From NCBI GenBank assembly GCA_009792885.1, contig WMCF01000008.1, forward strand, positions 20,449,578-20,513,577: a stretch of 64,000 nt of DNA. The letters run 5' to 3'. The translations under genes were made by a program, and so were the position numbers. Under the pieces are notes generated by a model, which worked only from the letters and a program-made list of their open reading frames with translations, was not told the DNA's origin and did no database searches. Shown here in pieces: positions 1 through 11,514 of this stretch; positions within the stretch are counted from its first letter, which is position 1; each line of letters opens with the position of its first letter. Source of the DNA: Eremophila alpestris peregrina. Its lineage: Eukaryota; Chordata; Aves; Passeriformes; Alaudidae.

Positions 1-1584
1 ATGGCACCTGTGATCAGATCAATGATTTGGGGAACTGAGAAAGCTCTTTTACAGTTTCTACTTAATTGGTGGGCTCTCATTTATATTCCATCTACTCATA
101 ATTTAGATGCTTGATGTATGAGCCTGGTATGTGCTTTATGTCTGAATAAGCACTTGGGGCCCTTCTTCAGTCAGCAGAATTGTAATTACAAGTCTGTTAC
201 CAGAAGTTCAGCCCTGATCAGCTTGGTATTCTTTCTTCTGTATCTTAACATCTGAGGGAGATGAAAAATGTGTTCTCCCCCAGTCCTCTTGCTGGTCCAA
301 TATCAAAGTTGTGACTATGCTATGGAAGATGGAAAGGGTCAGCTGAAATCAGGAAAGAGGAACTGAGCAGGGATAGAAAAGATACAAGAGTAAGAAAAGG
401 GGGTGTTTTTCTTGAGGTGGTCTTTGCAATTGCAATGAGGAGCCAAAAGCGTGAGCTTTCCTTAAGTCCGGTGCTGGGAGGAGTTTGTGTAACAAACCAA
501 TAAAAACAGGCATGAGAGCTGTGGTAAAGGAGGGAGAAGTGAGATTTTTAAGAGGACTGATGAATTAAAGGCACAGTGTGTGCCAGCATATCTGGGCACT
601 GATCTGCCTGATTGTGAACAATGAGTGGCATGGAATACAGGACCCTGGCTCTGAAGTGACTAAAGAGGGGTGGCTGTGTTCCCAAGCCTGTGGATCAAAG
701 GACTCAGGGAATTACACTCAGGCTGGTCCTGGAGGACATTCAGGCAGAGAAAGGTAGCATCTTGTTTCTGCAGCAAAGCATCTTTTCAGTCATGTCAAGT
801 CCACATCCAGTGCCAAACCAAATCTATTGTAGCTACTTCACCTTTTTCTGTGTGAAAGCAGCTGCTAATGTGGGAGATTGGTCATTTGGCTTTAAATCTC
901 AGGTGTGCTTTGCATAGAAGATGACAGGTTGTTGGTCCTGGCGGGTTTTGTAGCTAATTACAGCTCATCTGCTTTGCAGCCAAATTTCTTATTTTTATGG
1001 TTGATTCTGTTGCAGTGTTTAATATGATACCCCGTCCTTCCATTTTCAGTTTTCCTTTCAACTTTTATGATTTCTATACATTTTCGCTTACTCTTTTTTT
1101 TCCTGTATTCAGGTAAATCTGTGCTTTTTCTGTTTTCAACAAATGCATCTGTAGTTGTACCCTTGCAAGAACAGTCCTCACTATTATGACCTTTTTCTGC
1201 TACTCCTTTCAGCCACAGGTATACTTGTTCGTTAGTCCTCATTTTGACATGAAATTGTGTTCATTCCTTGTAGTAAGGATAGGAGAATCTAGAGACAATT
1301 TCTGTGAAGCATCCTTTGAGGAAGCAACTGGGATTTAAAGGACAGAGCAGTTTTGTTGGCTGTTTCTGAAGTATTCATTGGTCACTACATTACATTTTTC
1401 ATGTTGCTTTTATGTCAAAGCACAGCAAAATGAGATACATGGAAGCACTTGTAGATGTTTTTAGTTCTTTGTAAATATTTTGGAAGTTGGTGTTAGGAAC
1501 TTTGTTAGGTTTTTTGATGACCTATTTTACTTATTGAAGAAGTGGCATCATTATTACTGATCTTGGCTAATCCTTCCTTTGCAG
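1..1584 (+). other. TSPAN12: TSPAN12 intron (3' portion, open at left edge)
   Basis: Non-coding sequence upstream of the first recognisable TSPAN12 exon, ending in a pyrimidine-rich acceptor (TTCCTTTGCAG) at 1584. I looked for the preceding TSPAN12 exon, whose peptide should end in a W-N-F-F-Q-R-E-like stretch, and did not see it, so it probably lies left of the window. Short open frames here resemble no family I know. No recognisable repeat is seen. Confidence 0.7.
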
Positions 1585-1728
1585 TTTAAATGTTGTGGCG
1601 TGGTGTACTTCACAGACTGGCTGGAAATGACAGAATTGGACTGGCCACCTGACTCCTGTTGTGTCAGAGAGTTCCCAGGATGCTCTAAGCAGGCACATCA
1701 TGAGGATCTCAGTGACCTTTATCAGGAG
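1585..1728 (+). CDS. TSPAN12: TSPAN12 penultimate coding exon (large extracellular loop)
   Basis: This 144-base exon encodes 48 residues beginning F-K-C-C-G and ending D-L-Y-Q-E. It is phase 0 at both ends, between the acceptor TTTGCAG and the donor GTAAGG. It carries the tetraspanin signature of the large extracellular loop: the CCG motif at residues 3-5, a P-D-S-C-C motif near residues 22-26, and a further Cys in E-F-P-G-C. These cysteines form the disulfides that shape the loop. From my knowledge of the human protein the peptide is near-identical to TSPAN12, a four-pass membrane protein that enhances Norrin signalling through Frizzled-4 and LRP5 in retinal vessels. The last loop cysteine lies in the next exon. 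The 5' part of the gene is outside the window. Only exon identity, not expression, can be judged here. Confidence 0.96.
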
Positions 1729-4700
1729 GTAAGGAAAAAAATATGGATATATTGGAATGTTTTGTACATTCTTCCTGATCCAGTAATTTTCCAAAGTCAT
1801 CATTTGCAGTGCAATAGAGTAATTTTTCTGTAGAGTAGTTGTGTTTATGGAAAGTGTTTATGGTTATTATTTGCTAATGCTGCGGCAGAAGGAGGAAAGA
1901 AGGATGAACAGACCCACCCACTCATACCAGGAAATGAGATGAGTTAGTGGCAATGCAGTTAAAATCTGAGATGTGCTTAAAATTTGAAGTGTTTGTTTTA
2001 TATTGGTTAGGTTGGAGTTCAAATTTGTTCCAATCCAAAAGTTTTAAACCAGGTGTGACATAATGTCCAGGCTCCATCCCATCTAACTACTGCAGAGTAA
2101 GTGGAAGAGTACTTTAGTGAAATGTGCAGTGAAGGATGCTTTTGAGAATTCCTTTGGAAGATGAGAGCTCTCTTGTCAACAGGTCTCATGTCAGGAGGCA
2201 GATAATTCGGTTGTTGTACTCTGAGCATTCGTAGAAACTTGTGAAAATTCTCTGTCTACTTTACGGCATGATAATTGAAAAATAATTACAAAAAAGCCTT
2301 AAAACAAGGCAAGGACCTGTTTGAACTTGAAGTGGGTAAGGGAGGTCATCTGTTTTTAGGGTGAAAATTACAAAAACAAGTAAATACGCTCTTTACTAAA
2401 ACTCTGTTCTCACAAATACTGTCTAAAGTCACATTTGTCTGAAAACTACTTTGTTTGCCATTATTTTTTTGTGCTAGCAGATCTCTGAAGACCTATAATT
2501 GTACATTCAGGAACAGCAGAATGACCAACAGTCCAAGTAGTCCAACAGTGGACAGAAAGTGTGGCTCAATCAAGTAGTTGTGAGGATCTGAGAAGAGGTG
2601 CATTCTTCATTGGATTGCTTTTAGAGTAATACAGGGTGCATAGGAAAGAGGATGGGCCTTAAAATCACACTTCCAGATGCTTCAGCATGAACATTTCTCC
2701 AGTGGATGGTGTAGCTCTGCATTATGGTAGAGTACCCAAAGAACCAATTTATTTTCTCCCAGTCTCTGAGACCCGTTTAAGACCCATTCTTACAAGAATC
2801 TGTTGCATGGCTCTTGTTCAGGAGCTATGGAGCAACACCTCTGAAGTATAGGACATTCACTATATAAACAAGCCAAAATGAATATTAGCTATTGCCAGGA
2901 AGCAATCAAGTTTTGGGGAAATGAATTTGTGTGGTATTGACTTTGTGAACAGAAATTATTTAATCTAATGTGGACTTTCAGACATCTATCCTAGGAGGCT
3001 GTGTGCTTCCACTAGGAAGAGACAAGATAGAGCTGCCAAAAGTCAGGTGCCTCAGAAGGCCAGTCTGTGCTAGGAACCTTAAAGACAGTGGCAGAGGTTG
3101 GGTTTGTTTCCACCAGCTACTTGTAGACCCTCTCTTGCCTTCTGGCAAGGCTCACAGCACTGACAGCACTGGTTATGCTTTAGAAGTGTCAGTCCCTGAA
3201 TGAGAAAGCCATTCAGGCTTCTTCTGGGGCTTGCCAGTCACACATTTTGAAAAACTAAAAATTGCGGCTCACTCTGCAATAATGGTTACTTTTTGTAATA
3301 CTGTTGCTACTGTTAGTACCATACAGACAAGTCTCTTTCAGAGAGACTCCAAGGATTATATGGAAGCTGTAGAACATTCATTTGCCCCCTGCCTGAAAAA
3401 GCAGGATTATGTAGGCAGTGTCAGTCAGTAAAAAACTGGTCTTTGAGCACAGGAAGCTCAAAAATTTTTAAGAAGTGTTAATCATTGGAATGTATTGTCC
3501 AAAGTGCAAGGTTTTCTTGTGTCAGCTCTTTTGCTAACATTTCATGCCTGTGCCATATTCCAGGACTATGGTTCTCTGAGCACTTCATATGTTCAAGTTC
3601 TTTTATTTCTATTTGGAGAAAATGAATAGCCAAAGATGATTATTATGTAGGATGTAAGGGCTGTGTTAAGACCCACTTGATAAAGGAAAGGCTGCTTGGC
3701 TTTTTTTCAAAAGAAGTCTGAAGGGCACATTTATGGTTCTTCCCTTACTGTATCGCAGAGCGTTTTCAGAGGATGGTTTCAGCACTTAGCAAAAATTTAT
3801 TTTTGGTTCTCTTCTGCAGAATCTATTCCAAAAAGGGACAGGCTGTGTTCAGTAGTATCAGCCACAAAAACAGTTCATGTCTCTTTGAGATATGTACAAT
3901 ATTTTGTTGGCAAAATGATTCTTTCCATGGTGCTTGCCTGTGGGGTGTCTCACAGACTCTTACAAGCACACTTGCTAATAACTTTATCAGTATTACGCAA
4001 AACCAACTTACACTTCCAAGACTAATCTGCCTTACTTCTGCTTTGGGGAACTGAAGGAAAAAAGCTTTTTCAGAAAGTGATTCAAACCAAACTTGCATAG
4101 ACTGGTGGTTTGAGAGGAAGCCTGATAAGATTAGCCTCGCTAGCCCAAAATTGGTTTATGTAAATATTTGGCTTGCCCATTCTGGTACTTCAGAAAAATT
4201 CTTTGTAGTGCTTCAAAAAACTGCAGATTGGTTTGTCTGAGACTGATAAATGTGGTTTTTTGTAGCTGTGCTGTGATTTTTTTCTCAGAGAGAACTCAGA
4301 ACTTTCTATAGTCTAAATTGGAATCCTTCACAATTTAATTTTTGCTGAAAGAAAGGTGACTTACAGTTCTGCTTGAAAGTACTTCTGGCAGGAATCATCT
4401 TTTCTGTACTGGATATTGAAAGCTATGTTTCAACTTTTTGAAGTGCTTTTATTTTGATGAGCTTCACGTTCAGTGAAGTTTCGTGAACAGACTGATCATA
4501 GAAAGAGTATGATTGTGAGGGAAGTGTGAAGATGATGGTGTGGCCTTGGAGGTTTGTTTTGGTCTGAGGACAGGAGGAGCTCTGCCCATGTTGTGATTGG
4601 GCACTGCAGTGTAGATAAACTGATTGGTGAGAATTGCTATCTTTAAAAAAAAAAAAAACAAAAACCCACACACTTGCATGTTCAATTTTTTCTTTTGGTT

Positions 4701-6947
4701 TCTGGCATAATTTTGGGTATACTCAAAACTCATTTTAATTAATTTTGTTTTAATTTTGGTTTGTTTTAATATTTAATTTTACAATTTGCTTTAATATGCT
4801 TTTGAGTATACTCAAAATTTGGGTTTACAAAAGATTTGTTGAATTTGCTGATGGCTTATCTTTTCTGCTCAGAAGTGCCTTCTTTCAGGTTCTTATTTTA
4901 TGATGAAGTAAATCAGTAATTTATACTAAATAAGAAATACATGCTTTTTTCTGTTTCAAGACTGAAGATACAAAGTGAATGAATCAGGCCTTTAATCTGT
5001 AGGAATTTGAAGCTGATTCTTCTGAAATGATTGCTGCATAGTTTTATATATTTTTATATATTTTTATTTTTATATTTGATTTGTCAGCAAGAGCTCCTCC
5101 CCATTTAGTGACAAACTTTTGCTGGGGGAAGTGTATTTATGTACTGTTTAATTGCAGACTACCAACTGTGAAAGTGTCAAATAAGCAGAAATAAAATGCA
5201 TGAATGTGAAGTTAGCAGGGCTGGCTGTGTTTTCTCGGTTTTGAAACTGATTTTGAACGTGTATTAGAGCAGAGCTCTAAGAACATCATTAGATGGAGGA
5301 AAACAGTCTACCTAGATTGGCCATAATTTGTCTCAGTTATGTGTCTGTGTACTGCAGGAGATGTAGGCATTAATGTTATTGCTCTCTGTTAGTGGGTGTT
5401 TTCTCTAGGCAACAAATGAACTGAGTTTGAATATTGCTGTGGTGGAGCATTTTTAAATTGTGACCAGCATGCACCTTCTTCTCTTTTAAGTTATCAAAAG
5501 TATTAAAATGCAGCCAGTTCCTCTGTAATTAACAAAAAATTTGGGAAATAACTACAACTGCCTTCCAGTTGAAGAAAAGAAGATGCCAACCTGACAGTTT
5601 TTGTCCTCCACCTCAAGTCCAATTTCATTGCTTTTGCTACAGTGTTGTATTTTTTTCTTTTGAAATTACAAAGAATGCATACTTGCTCCTTTTTCTGTGT
5701 CTTTGCTGCTGTTTAGAAAATGAAACAGTGAAATGAGCAAAGACATTGAGATCTTATCATTTATTCTGGTATAATTATCACAGAGTACATTAATTTTATT
5801 TAGATCCTTAATGAAAATCTGCTGACTACAGTGTGAATTTTGTGTGTGTGGCAAAAATTGGACCTTTCATCAAATACATTAAGGACTGTAGCATTTGAAA
5901 TTGGCTGTGGGGAAATTGGCTTTGGGAATTTAAATGTGATTGAAAAGTGTTATTTATCATGTCCTGTCTTCAGATTCCATCACTTTGATCGATTGCTTTA
6001 TTTTCTTAGAAAAGCCATAAGAAATATGAAGTGAGGATGTAAATGCCAAAAGTAACATTCCCAAGAGAGTGCCCATTTTGATGGGTTCCTGATGTCTGCT
6101 TCTGGGACCAGTGTCCATCCAGTTTGTTACTAGGATTTTCCCCTTGATATGTATGTTGCTTTCATAATAGTGCTGTGAAACCCTGCAAAGCTTAGAACAA
6201 AGAATAAGCATCATGCAGAGTAGCAGACTCTCTTCATGGTTTTATTGTCTTTAAGACGTGCATCGCCTTTACAGGAGCACTGTACCTTGTGCTTGCACTG
6301 TCAGCCACCAGTTCCCAATGCTGCTGTTGCCTCTTTGTGGGTCTGTGCAGCCTTACAAGGGCTTGGGAACTTCTCTGAAACCTTACGTGGTAGTTAGCTG
6401 GCCATGTAAGCAAACTGTAGAGCCTGCAGTGAAGGTTTGGAAAGAGCTAAATTCCATTTCTGTGAACATCAAATTACAACGTTTCAGCAGTTTTCATGGG
6501 ATGTTATCTGATGAGATGCAGGTCCATAGACTTTTCCTACAATACTGTTTTAACTTCAGAGTGTAGTATTACCTGTATAAAAAGTCTAAAAGAGCTTAAA
6601 ATAATTTACAACTTTGAAGATCTTCAATTTCAGGAGAGAAACAAGGTGATAAAGAGAACTTCAGTGGCTTTTTAAACCTTCACAGAATCAGTTGAATTTC
6701 TTTAACAATTCGTGAGAGTTGATAGGAATTCAGATCAACTTTGAGTGATTTCTGAGTTGAAAAACCTAAAGTTAGCATCATGGAAGCAGTTAAAAAGTAG
6801 GCAAAATAATTTTTAAAGTATTGTTTGAAGGAAGTGAGAGAGATATTCTTGGGAGCCAGAAAAGACATCAGTGGGTAGGATGAGCTAAGTCTTTGGAACT
6901 GCAACCCAAATGTTACTGACTGTTTTTAATCTATTTCTGTTTTATAG
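1729..6947 (+). other. TSPAN12: TSPAN12 last intron
   Basis: An intron of about 5.2 kb with donor GTAAGG at 1729 and acceptor TTTTATAG at 6947, joining two phase-0 exons. It is AT-rich with low-complexity TATA/TTTT stretches near 5040-5085. No transposable element or additional exon was recognised. The short open frames in it look like chance. Confidence 0.85.
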
Positions 6948-7253
6948 GGATGTGGTAAAAAAATGTACACTTTTTTGAGGGGGACGAAGCAATTGCAGGT
7001 GCTGAGATTTCTAGGAATCTCCATTGGAGTAACACAGATCCTGGCTATGATCCTCACTATTACTTTGCTGTGGGCTCTGTACTATGACAGAAGGGATCCC
7101 AGAGCAGATCAGATCATGGCACTGAAGAGTGATACCTCGCAGGAGCTGTCATGTCATTCCATGGAGCTACTGAAACCAAGCCTGACCAGGATCTTTGAAC
7201 ATACATCCATGGCAAACAGCTTTAATACACACTTTGAAATGGAAGAGCTGTAA
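6948..7253 (+). CDS. TSPAN12: TSPAN12 terminal coding exon (TM4 and cytoplasmic tail)
   Basis: This exon gives 101 residues plus a TAA stop. It starts G-C-G-K-K-M-Y, directly continuing Y-Q-E of the previous exon; that Cys is the last conserved cysteine of the extracellular loop. The fourth transmembrane helix follows at about residues 22-48 (F-L-G-I-S-I-G-V-T-Q-I-L-A-M-I-L-T-I-T-L), then Y-Y-D-R-R at the cytoplasmic face. The long tail ends S-F-N-T-H-F-E-M-E-E-L, matching the TSPAN12 C terminus I know from human. An ATG at 6963 lies inside the exon and is not a start. With the previous exon, about 149 of roughly 305 residues are present. The middle of the tail differs somewhat from human (a Q-I-M-A-L-K-S-D-T-S region), as expected for a bird orthologue. 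No frameshift or premature stop is seen. Confidence 0.97.
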   Translation, partial: GCGKKMYTFLRGTKQLQVLRFLGISIGVTQILAMILTITLLWALYYDRRDPRADQIMALKSDTSQELSCHSMELLKPSLTRIFEHTSMANSFNTHFEMEEL

Positions 7254-8510
7254 GTGATGCAATGAATCTGCAAAGTCACAGAGGATTTTTAGTTTTGTTG
7301 TTATTTTTGTTCTGTTCTGTCAAATATACCAAATACACCAGTCTTTTTATGTGTCAGAAACCAGCTAATGAATGAAAGCGAAGGAGACCAGCAAAGAAAG
7401 ATGAGCCTGTTGTCAGCCTCTTAACCATGTCCTCAGCTGTGAAAAAGAGTTGATTTTGTGTGTTTGTTTTTTAAAAAGGCTCATTCAGTTGGGCACAGTA
7501 ATAAATACTCATTGTCACAAGCTGTGTGAAGTGTAAAACACTGACTCAGTCACAGGTAGACTGAACCTGTAAGGAAGCATCATGGGAAGGGAAGAGAAGT
7601 ACTCATCTCCTGAAGAAAACAACTATGCTTTGAGCAAACAAAATGTGACTTCAGCTGAAATTGACTTTTAATAAGCCATGTGGAAAACGTCTTAATCAGG
7701 GATCTGTGTATGTATAATTGTGTGTTTTCATGTGTGCATGGAAAGCAAAGCTACAATTCAAGTTAGTACTTGGATTTTAAAATTTGCAAGATTTGTAAAA
7801 AAGGCGAGATTTTCTTTTTTCTGATAAAACCTTTATCTTAGCTTTTGTTCTTAAAGATGTTCTAAAACTTCTATTTTTATCTAACATAATGATTTTTTAA
7901 TTTTAAATATATTAAATAGGAATTGAAAACAAAACTATAGCTATGGACATTAGACTTTAGTTTTCTGGAGAATTCTTCTTTCAAATAGTTTGTTCTGGGG
8001 ACTGTTTCTTAGTAAAAAGGAAAAAAAGCTTCTTTCCAAAATGGGAATCAATAAGGGAGTAGCACATTTTTATAGATAAATCTTTTCTCCTGTCCATGAT
8101 TCCCCTGAAGCTAAAAAGAAAAGACTGCAAGAAAAATGCTTACAGTTCTGGATACTATTGCAATAATTGTTAAAGTACATGAGTAAAAATTTAACTTTGA
8201 TGACTGCTTCATTAAGAGCTCTCTGGTGGCTTAAAATGCCAGCCGGAAAAAGATTAAAATGTATTTATTGAGGTGGGGAAAGTGCATTTTACTGTATTTT
8301 TATGAACAATGTCTATGTCATAGGATTATTTTTACAATTGGCCACGCTCTTGAAATATATATTTGTTCCACTGAGTACAGTAGTTTGTGGCAAATGGGCT
8401 TTTCACATAATATTACATTTAAGAAATTGTTTCATTTGTTTTGGAATTTGTAAAAGAAAAAAGAAAGCAAGGTGTGATTTGGTAGACAATAAAATTACTT
8501 TTGTCTTAAA
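7254..8510 (+). other. TSPAN12: TSPAN12 3'UTR (end inferred)
   Basis: AT-rich sequence after the TSPAN12 stop codon. An early AATAAA occurs at 7500-7505. A second, better placed one at 8488-8493 is followed by T-rich and GT-containing sequence (TTTTGTCTT), as expected downstream of a cleavage site. A 3'UTR of about 1.2 kb fits what I recall for this gene, but the end is inferred from sequence signals only. Confidence 0.5.
8488..8493 (+). terminator. TSPAN12: candidate TSPAN12 poly(A) signal
   Basis: Canonical AATAAA about 1.2 kb after the stop codon, followed within 40 bases by T-rich sequence. A second AATAAA at 7500-7505 could give a shorter transcript. Confidence 0.45.
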
Positions 8511-10479
8511 TTCTGTAATGGCTTTTTTATTTTTAGTCCTAGAGTGGGAATGCTTTGGATGGGCATTGGGAAGGTCCTCCTGGTAGTGTGAGTTATTTTG
8601 ACTTGTCTTTACCCATTCCACTTAATCTTTTGAGGAGAAACTGCAATGTTAGTGTAATTTTTTTTTTAATTGCTTCTGAGAAAACTTCTTAAGGGCTCGG
8701 AAAATTAAGCTCTTCAGTTGTGTGGGCTGTTTGCTTTTTAACATTCTGCTTCTGGGTGTAATTATTTCAAGGGTGCTATTGCAAGCAAGATTACCTTTCT
8801 GCTTTTGTACTTCTATAGATCCTAGTACTTATTTTGGAAGGTAAAAAGAAGATAAAAGGAGAGACCATCCCAAAATTTTGCTTGGATTATCTTTGTCAGG
8901 AATACTTTTTTATGTTCTGCTTGGGAAGCCTTGGCCTGGTGTTCCTGCACAGGTACAGCTGAGTTCTGCCCCTCCTACTGCTCAGCCTGAGTAGTGTTGC
9001 TGTAGCAGAGCGTGAGGTTTCTGTAGACAAGGAGCAGGTGTCTGACAAAGTGTGGGTGTAGAGCAACTCCAGGCTTCAGACTGCTGCAGAGACCAGTGGT
9101 GCTACAAAGTGCATTGAGTCATCATTGTACAAGCCATATATTGTGGCATTCTTGATTGTGGATTACATGTACACAGCTACATTTGGCAGTGAATTACTGC
9201 TGAAGGTAGGGAATTTCACTAAAGTAATGTAAAAAAAAGTAATGTAAAAAGAAATATTCAATTCCCTTTTTCCTGGGAACCTCAGCCCTTACAGTTTTAC
9301 CTGAGGAGTGGAAGCTCCCTTAGCCATGCTTCAAATTTTCCTAGGCTTTCCATACAAGGACTGTTCAGGCTGTCATGGGGGTTGCCTGTGTATCTTGTGT
9401 CCAGGTTAGAGCTCATCAAATATGGCAAATCAAGCGTTGGGATTTAGAGATAATTAGACCCCAGGTCATTTGGTATTAGGCTGTTTGGGTGATGAGTTAA
9501 GCACTGCCTTCAGGTATAGTCAGGTTTCTTTACCAGCAGAGGGATTGCTTTGGGGAGGCCGCCTTTGACAAAACCTCCCAAAGCAGTGTTTATGGACCCC
9601 CACAACAATGAACATTTGCAGTCAGGAAAACATCACTTGGGCTTGCTACCCAAATCCTGAGCCAGTCTACAGTCTGAGAAAGAATCATTCTATTTTGAAT
9701 CTTCAACCACATTTGCAGAAATAGGTCTCATCTGTAAATTGGAACACTTCAAGAATTTTTTTCTTTGACTGCTCAGGTTATGAGGTGCCTGTTTTTCTAG
9801 GGCTTCTTCAAAGAGCCTTAAAATTAATTGACTAGTCTGTGGTGAGCCTGCTCTTTTCCTGTCGAGCTTTAGAATCTATGTAGGAGAGAGGCTGCTTGGC
9901 AAGACAGGAGGAACATTTAGAGATACCTGAGGCAGTGAAAACAACTTCCTCTTTCTTTTTTTCTCAGTTTTACAGGAGTACTTGGAGAAGGATGGTGTGA
10001 TTTTTGTTCTCTGCAGCATGAAGTGTAATGAGCTAAATCTTTCTTGTAGCAAACCACTACAGAGAAGCTCCTTAACATTTTTCACAGAGCAGTCAAGGAT
10101 GCAACTGTATCAGAAAAAGGGGTTACTTCCTGCCAGCACCAAGTTTTGTGTTCAGCCCAGCGACTATACTGAGTCCATGGGACTGTGCCTGTTGATGTGG
10201 GGCTAAGCATGCTTTTAGGAAGGAAAAGTCACTACTTCTGGTCCTTGGATAAAGTATTGATTCATCTCCTGACAGGTTTATGACAAGATCTTTGAAAGAA
10301 AAGAGCTGTAGTTTCTTCTTTATAGCTTTGCATTTTTTAAAAGCATATATGAATATAAGGGACTATATAAAGAATGAATAGTAAAAAGAAAGGCTGTTGG
10401 TCACAGCAACCATATAGTTAAATATGGTGGAGGAAGGGATTTATAAATAGCTTTTAAAGTTTTTATTGCAAAGGCATTG
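8511..10479. other. intergenic region between convergent TSPAN12 and KCND2, left part
   Basis: No exon, RNA gene or recognised transposable element. It contains a CTCF-core-like match at 9533-9543 and a nearby imperfect hairpin at 9546-9585 (see findings). Open frames up to 74 codons here resemble nothing known. Confidence 0.6.
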
Positions 10480-10610
10480 TGTTTAGGCTCAGAGCATGGT
10501 GCTAATAATGCTAAGGTTGCAAGCTCAATCCCCATATGGGCCATTCACTTAAGAGTTGGACTTGATCCTTGTGTGTCCCTTCCAATTCAGAATATTCTGT
10601 AATTCTGTAA
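10480..10610 (+). repeat. tRNA-Ile-derived SINE with CR1-like tail (TguSINE1-like)
   Basis: The head reads like a decayed tRNA-Ile(AAT): an A-box-like TTAGGCTCAGAGC, the anticodon region TGGTGCTAATAATGC, a B-box-like GGTTGCAAGCTCAATCC, and an acceptor end CATATGGGCCA. The tail (GTTGGACTTGATCC, then CCCTTCCAATTCAG and two ATTCTGTA units) is a CR1 3' end. This tRNA-Ile plus CR1 architecture is that of TguSINE1, described from zebra finch, and supports a passerine source. Part of the tRNA D loop is missing, so it is not a functional tRNA gene. Confidence 0.8.
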
Positions 10611-10641
10611 GCTGTGCAGAAAAACACAGATTATTAAAGTC

Positions 10642-11340
10642 TTACGACACTGAAGTACTCAGGGTTTGCATGGCACAGTTAGCTACAGGAGCTACAGGGT
10701 GATTTCTGTGAGAAGCTGAGAAGCTTTCCCTGTGTCTGACAGAACCAGAGCCAACCAGCTCCAGCATGGACCCACTGCTGGCTGAGGCTGAGCCCTTTGG
10801 TGACAGTGGTAACACCTCAGGGATAGCTATGTAAGAAGCAGCGTGCTGGTGGCAACAGCAAGTGCAGCTGGAGAGAGGAGTGAGAGGAACAGCTCTGCAG
10901 GCACCAAGGTCAGTGCAGAAGGAAGGGCAAGAGGTGCTCCAGGCACCAGAGCTGAGATTCCCTTGCAGCCTGTGGTGCAGCCTGTGGTGCAGGCTGTGTC
11001 CCTGCAGCCTGTGGAGGTCGGTGGTGGAGCAGAGATCCACCTGCAGCCCATGGGGAGCCCCACACCAGAGCAGGTGGATGACTGAAGGAAGCTGTGGCCC
11101 TGTGCAGGCTCCTGGCAGGGCCTGTGGAGAGAGGAGCCCATGCTGGAGCAGGTCTGCTGGCAGGTGTTTGTGACCCTGTGGGGGACCCACGCTGGAGCAG
11201 TTCATGAAGAACTGCAGTCCATGGGAAGGACTCTACTTGGGGAAGTTTGTGGAGAACCATCTCCCATGGAAGGGACCCCATACTGGAGCTGCAGGCTGGG
11301 AACAGAATGGTGATGGCTGGTCCCTCAGGAGAAGGGCAAC
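10642..11340 (-). repeat. LTR-like avian interspersed repeat, GC-rich, minus orientation
   Basis: GC-rich block with repeated GCAGCCTGTGG, CCATGGG and GCTGGAGCAG phrases. Read on the minus strand it matches the element at about 53710-54443 on the plus strand, in the same order of segments: the TGCTCCAGC/CCATGGGCTGCAG motifs, then a CACTGTC...GGCTCAGCC segment, then the CTTCTCACAGAAA segment and a CCATG-AAACCC end. The pattern resembles an avian endogenous-retrovirus LTR, but I cannot name the family with certainty. Long open frames across it in three frames (up to 187 codons) come from the repeat's GC-rich, stop-poor composition. Confidence 0.6.
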
Positions 11341-11514
11341 TCTGTGTAGTGGAGCTGTGGTATCCTAGTTTTGATGGCTCTAGTATGGTTTAGATACATT
11401 CACATCTGGCCTGGAATTACTGTCTAGGACATTTGCTGACTTTAGATTAAGTGTTCCTTCCAAATTATTAGAGGGGAAAAAAAAGTTTCATGAATAAGTT
11501 ATTGCAGAACCAGG
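11341..11514. other. short unassigned stretch between LTR-like repeat and KCND2 3'UTR end
   Basis: No recognisable feature. It probably lies just beyond the KCND2 cleavage site if the signal at 11540-11545 is used. Confidence 0.4.

Noticed and set aside
10480..10555. Possible functional tRNA-Ile gene
   Set aside because: D loop is incomplete, boxes are mutated, and it is fused to a CR1 tail, so it is a SINE head.
10642..11205. 187-codon minus-strand open frame, with overlapping frames on both strands
   Set aside because: Lies inside the LTR-like repeat, with several frames open at once because of GC-rich, stop-poor composition; no domain is visible and a similar frame recurs in the other repeat copy.
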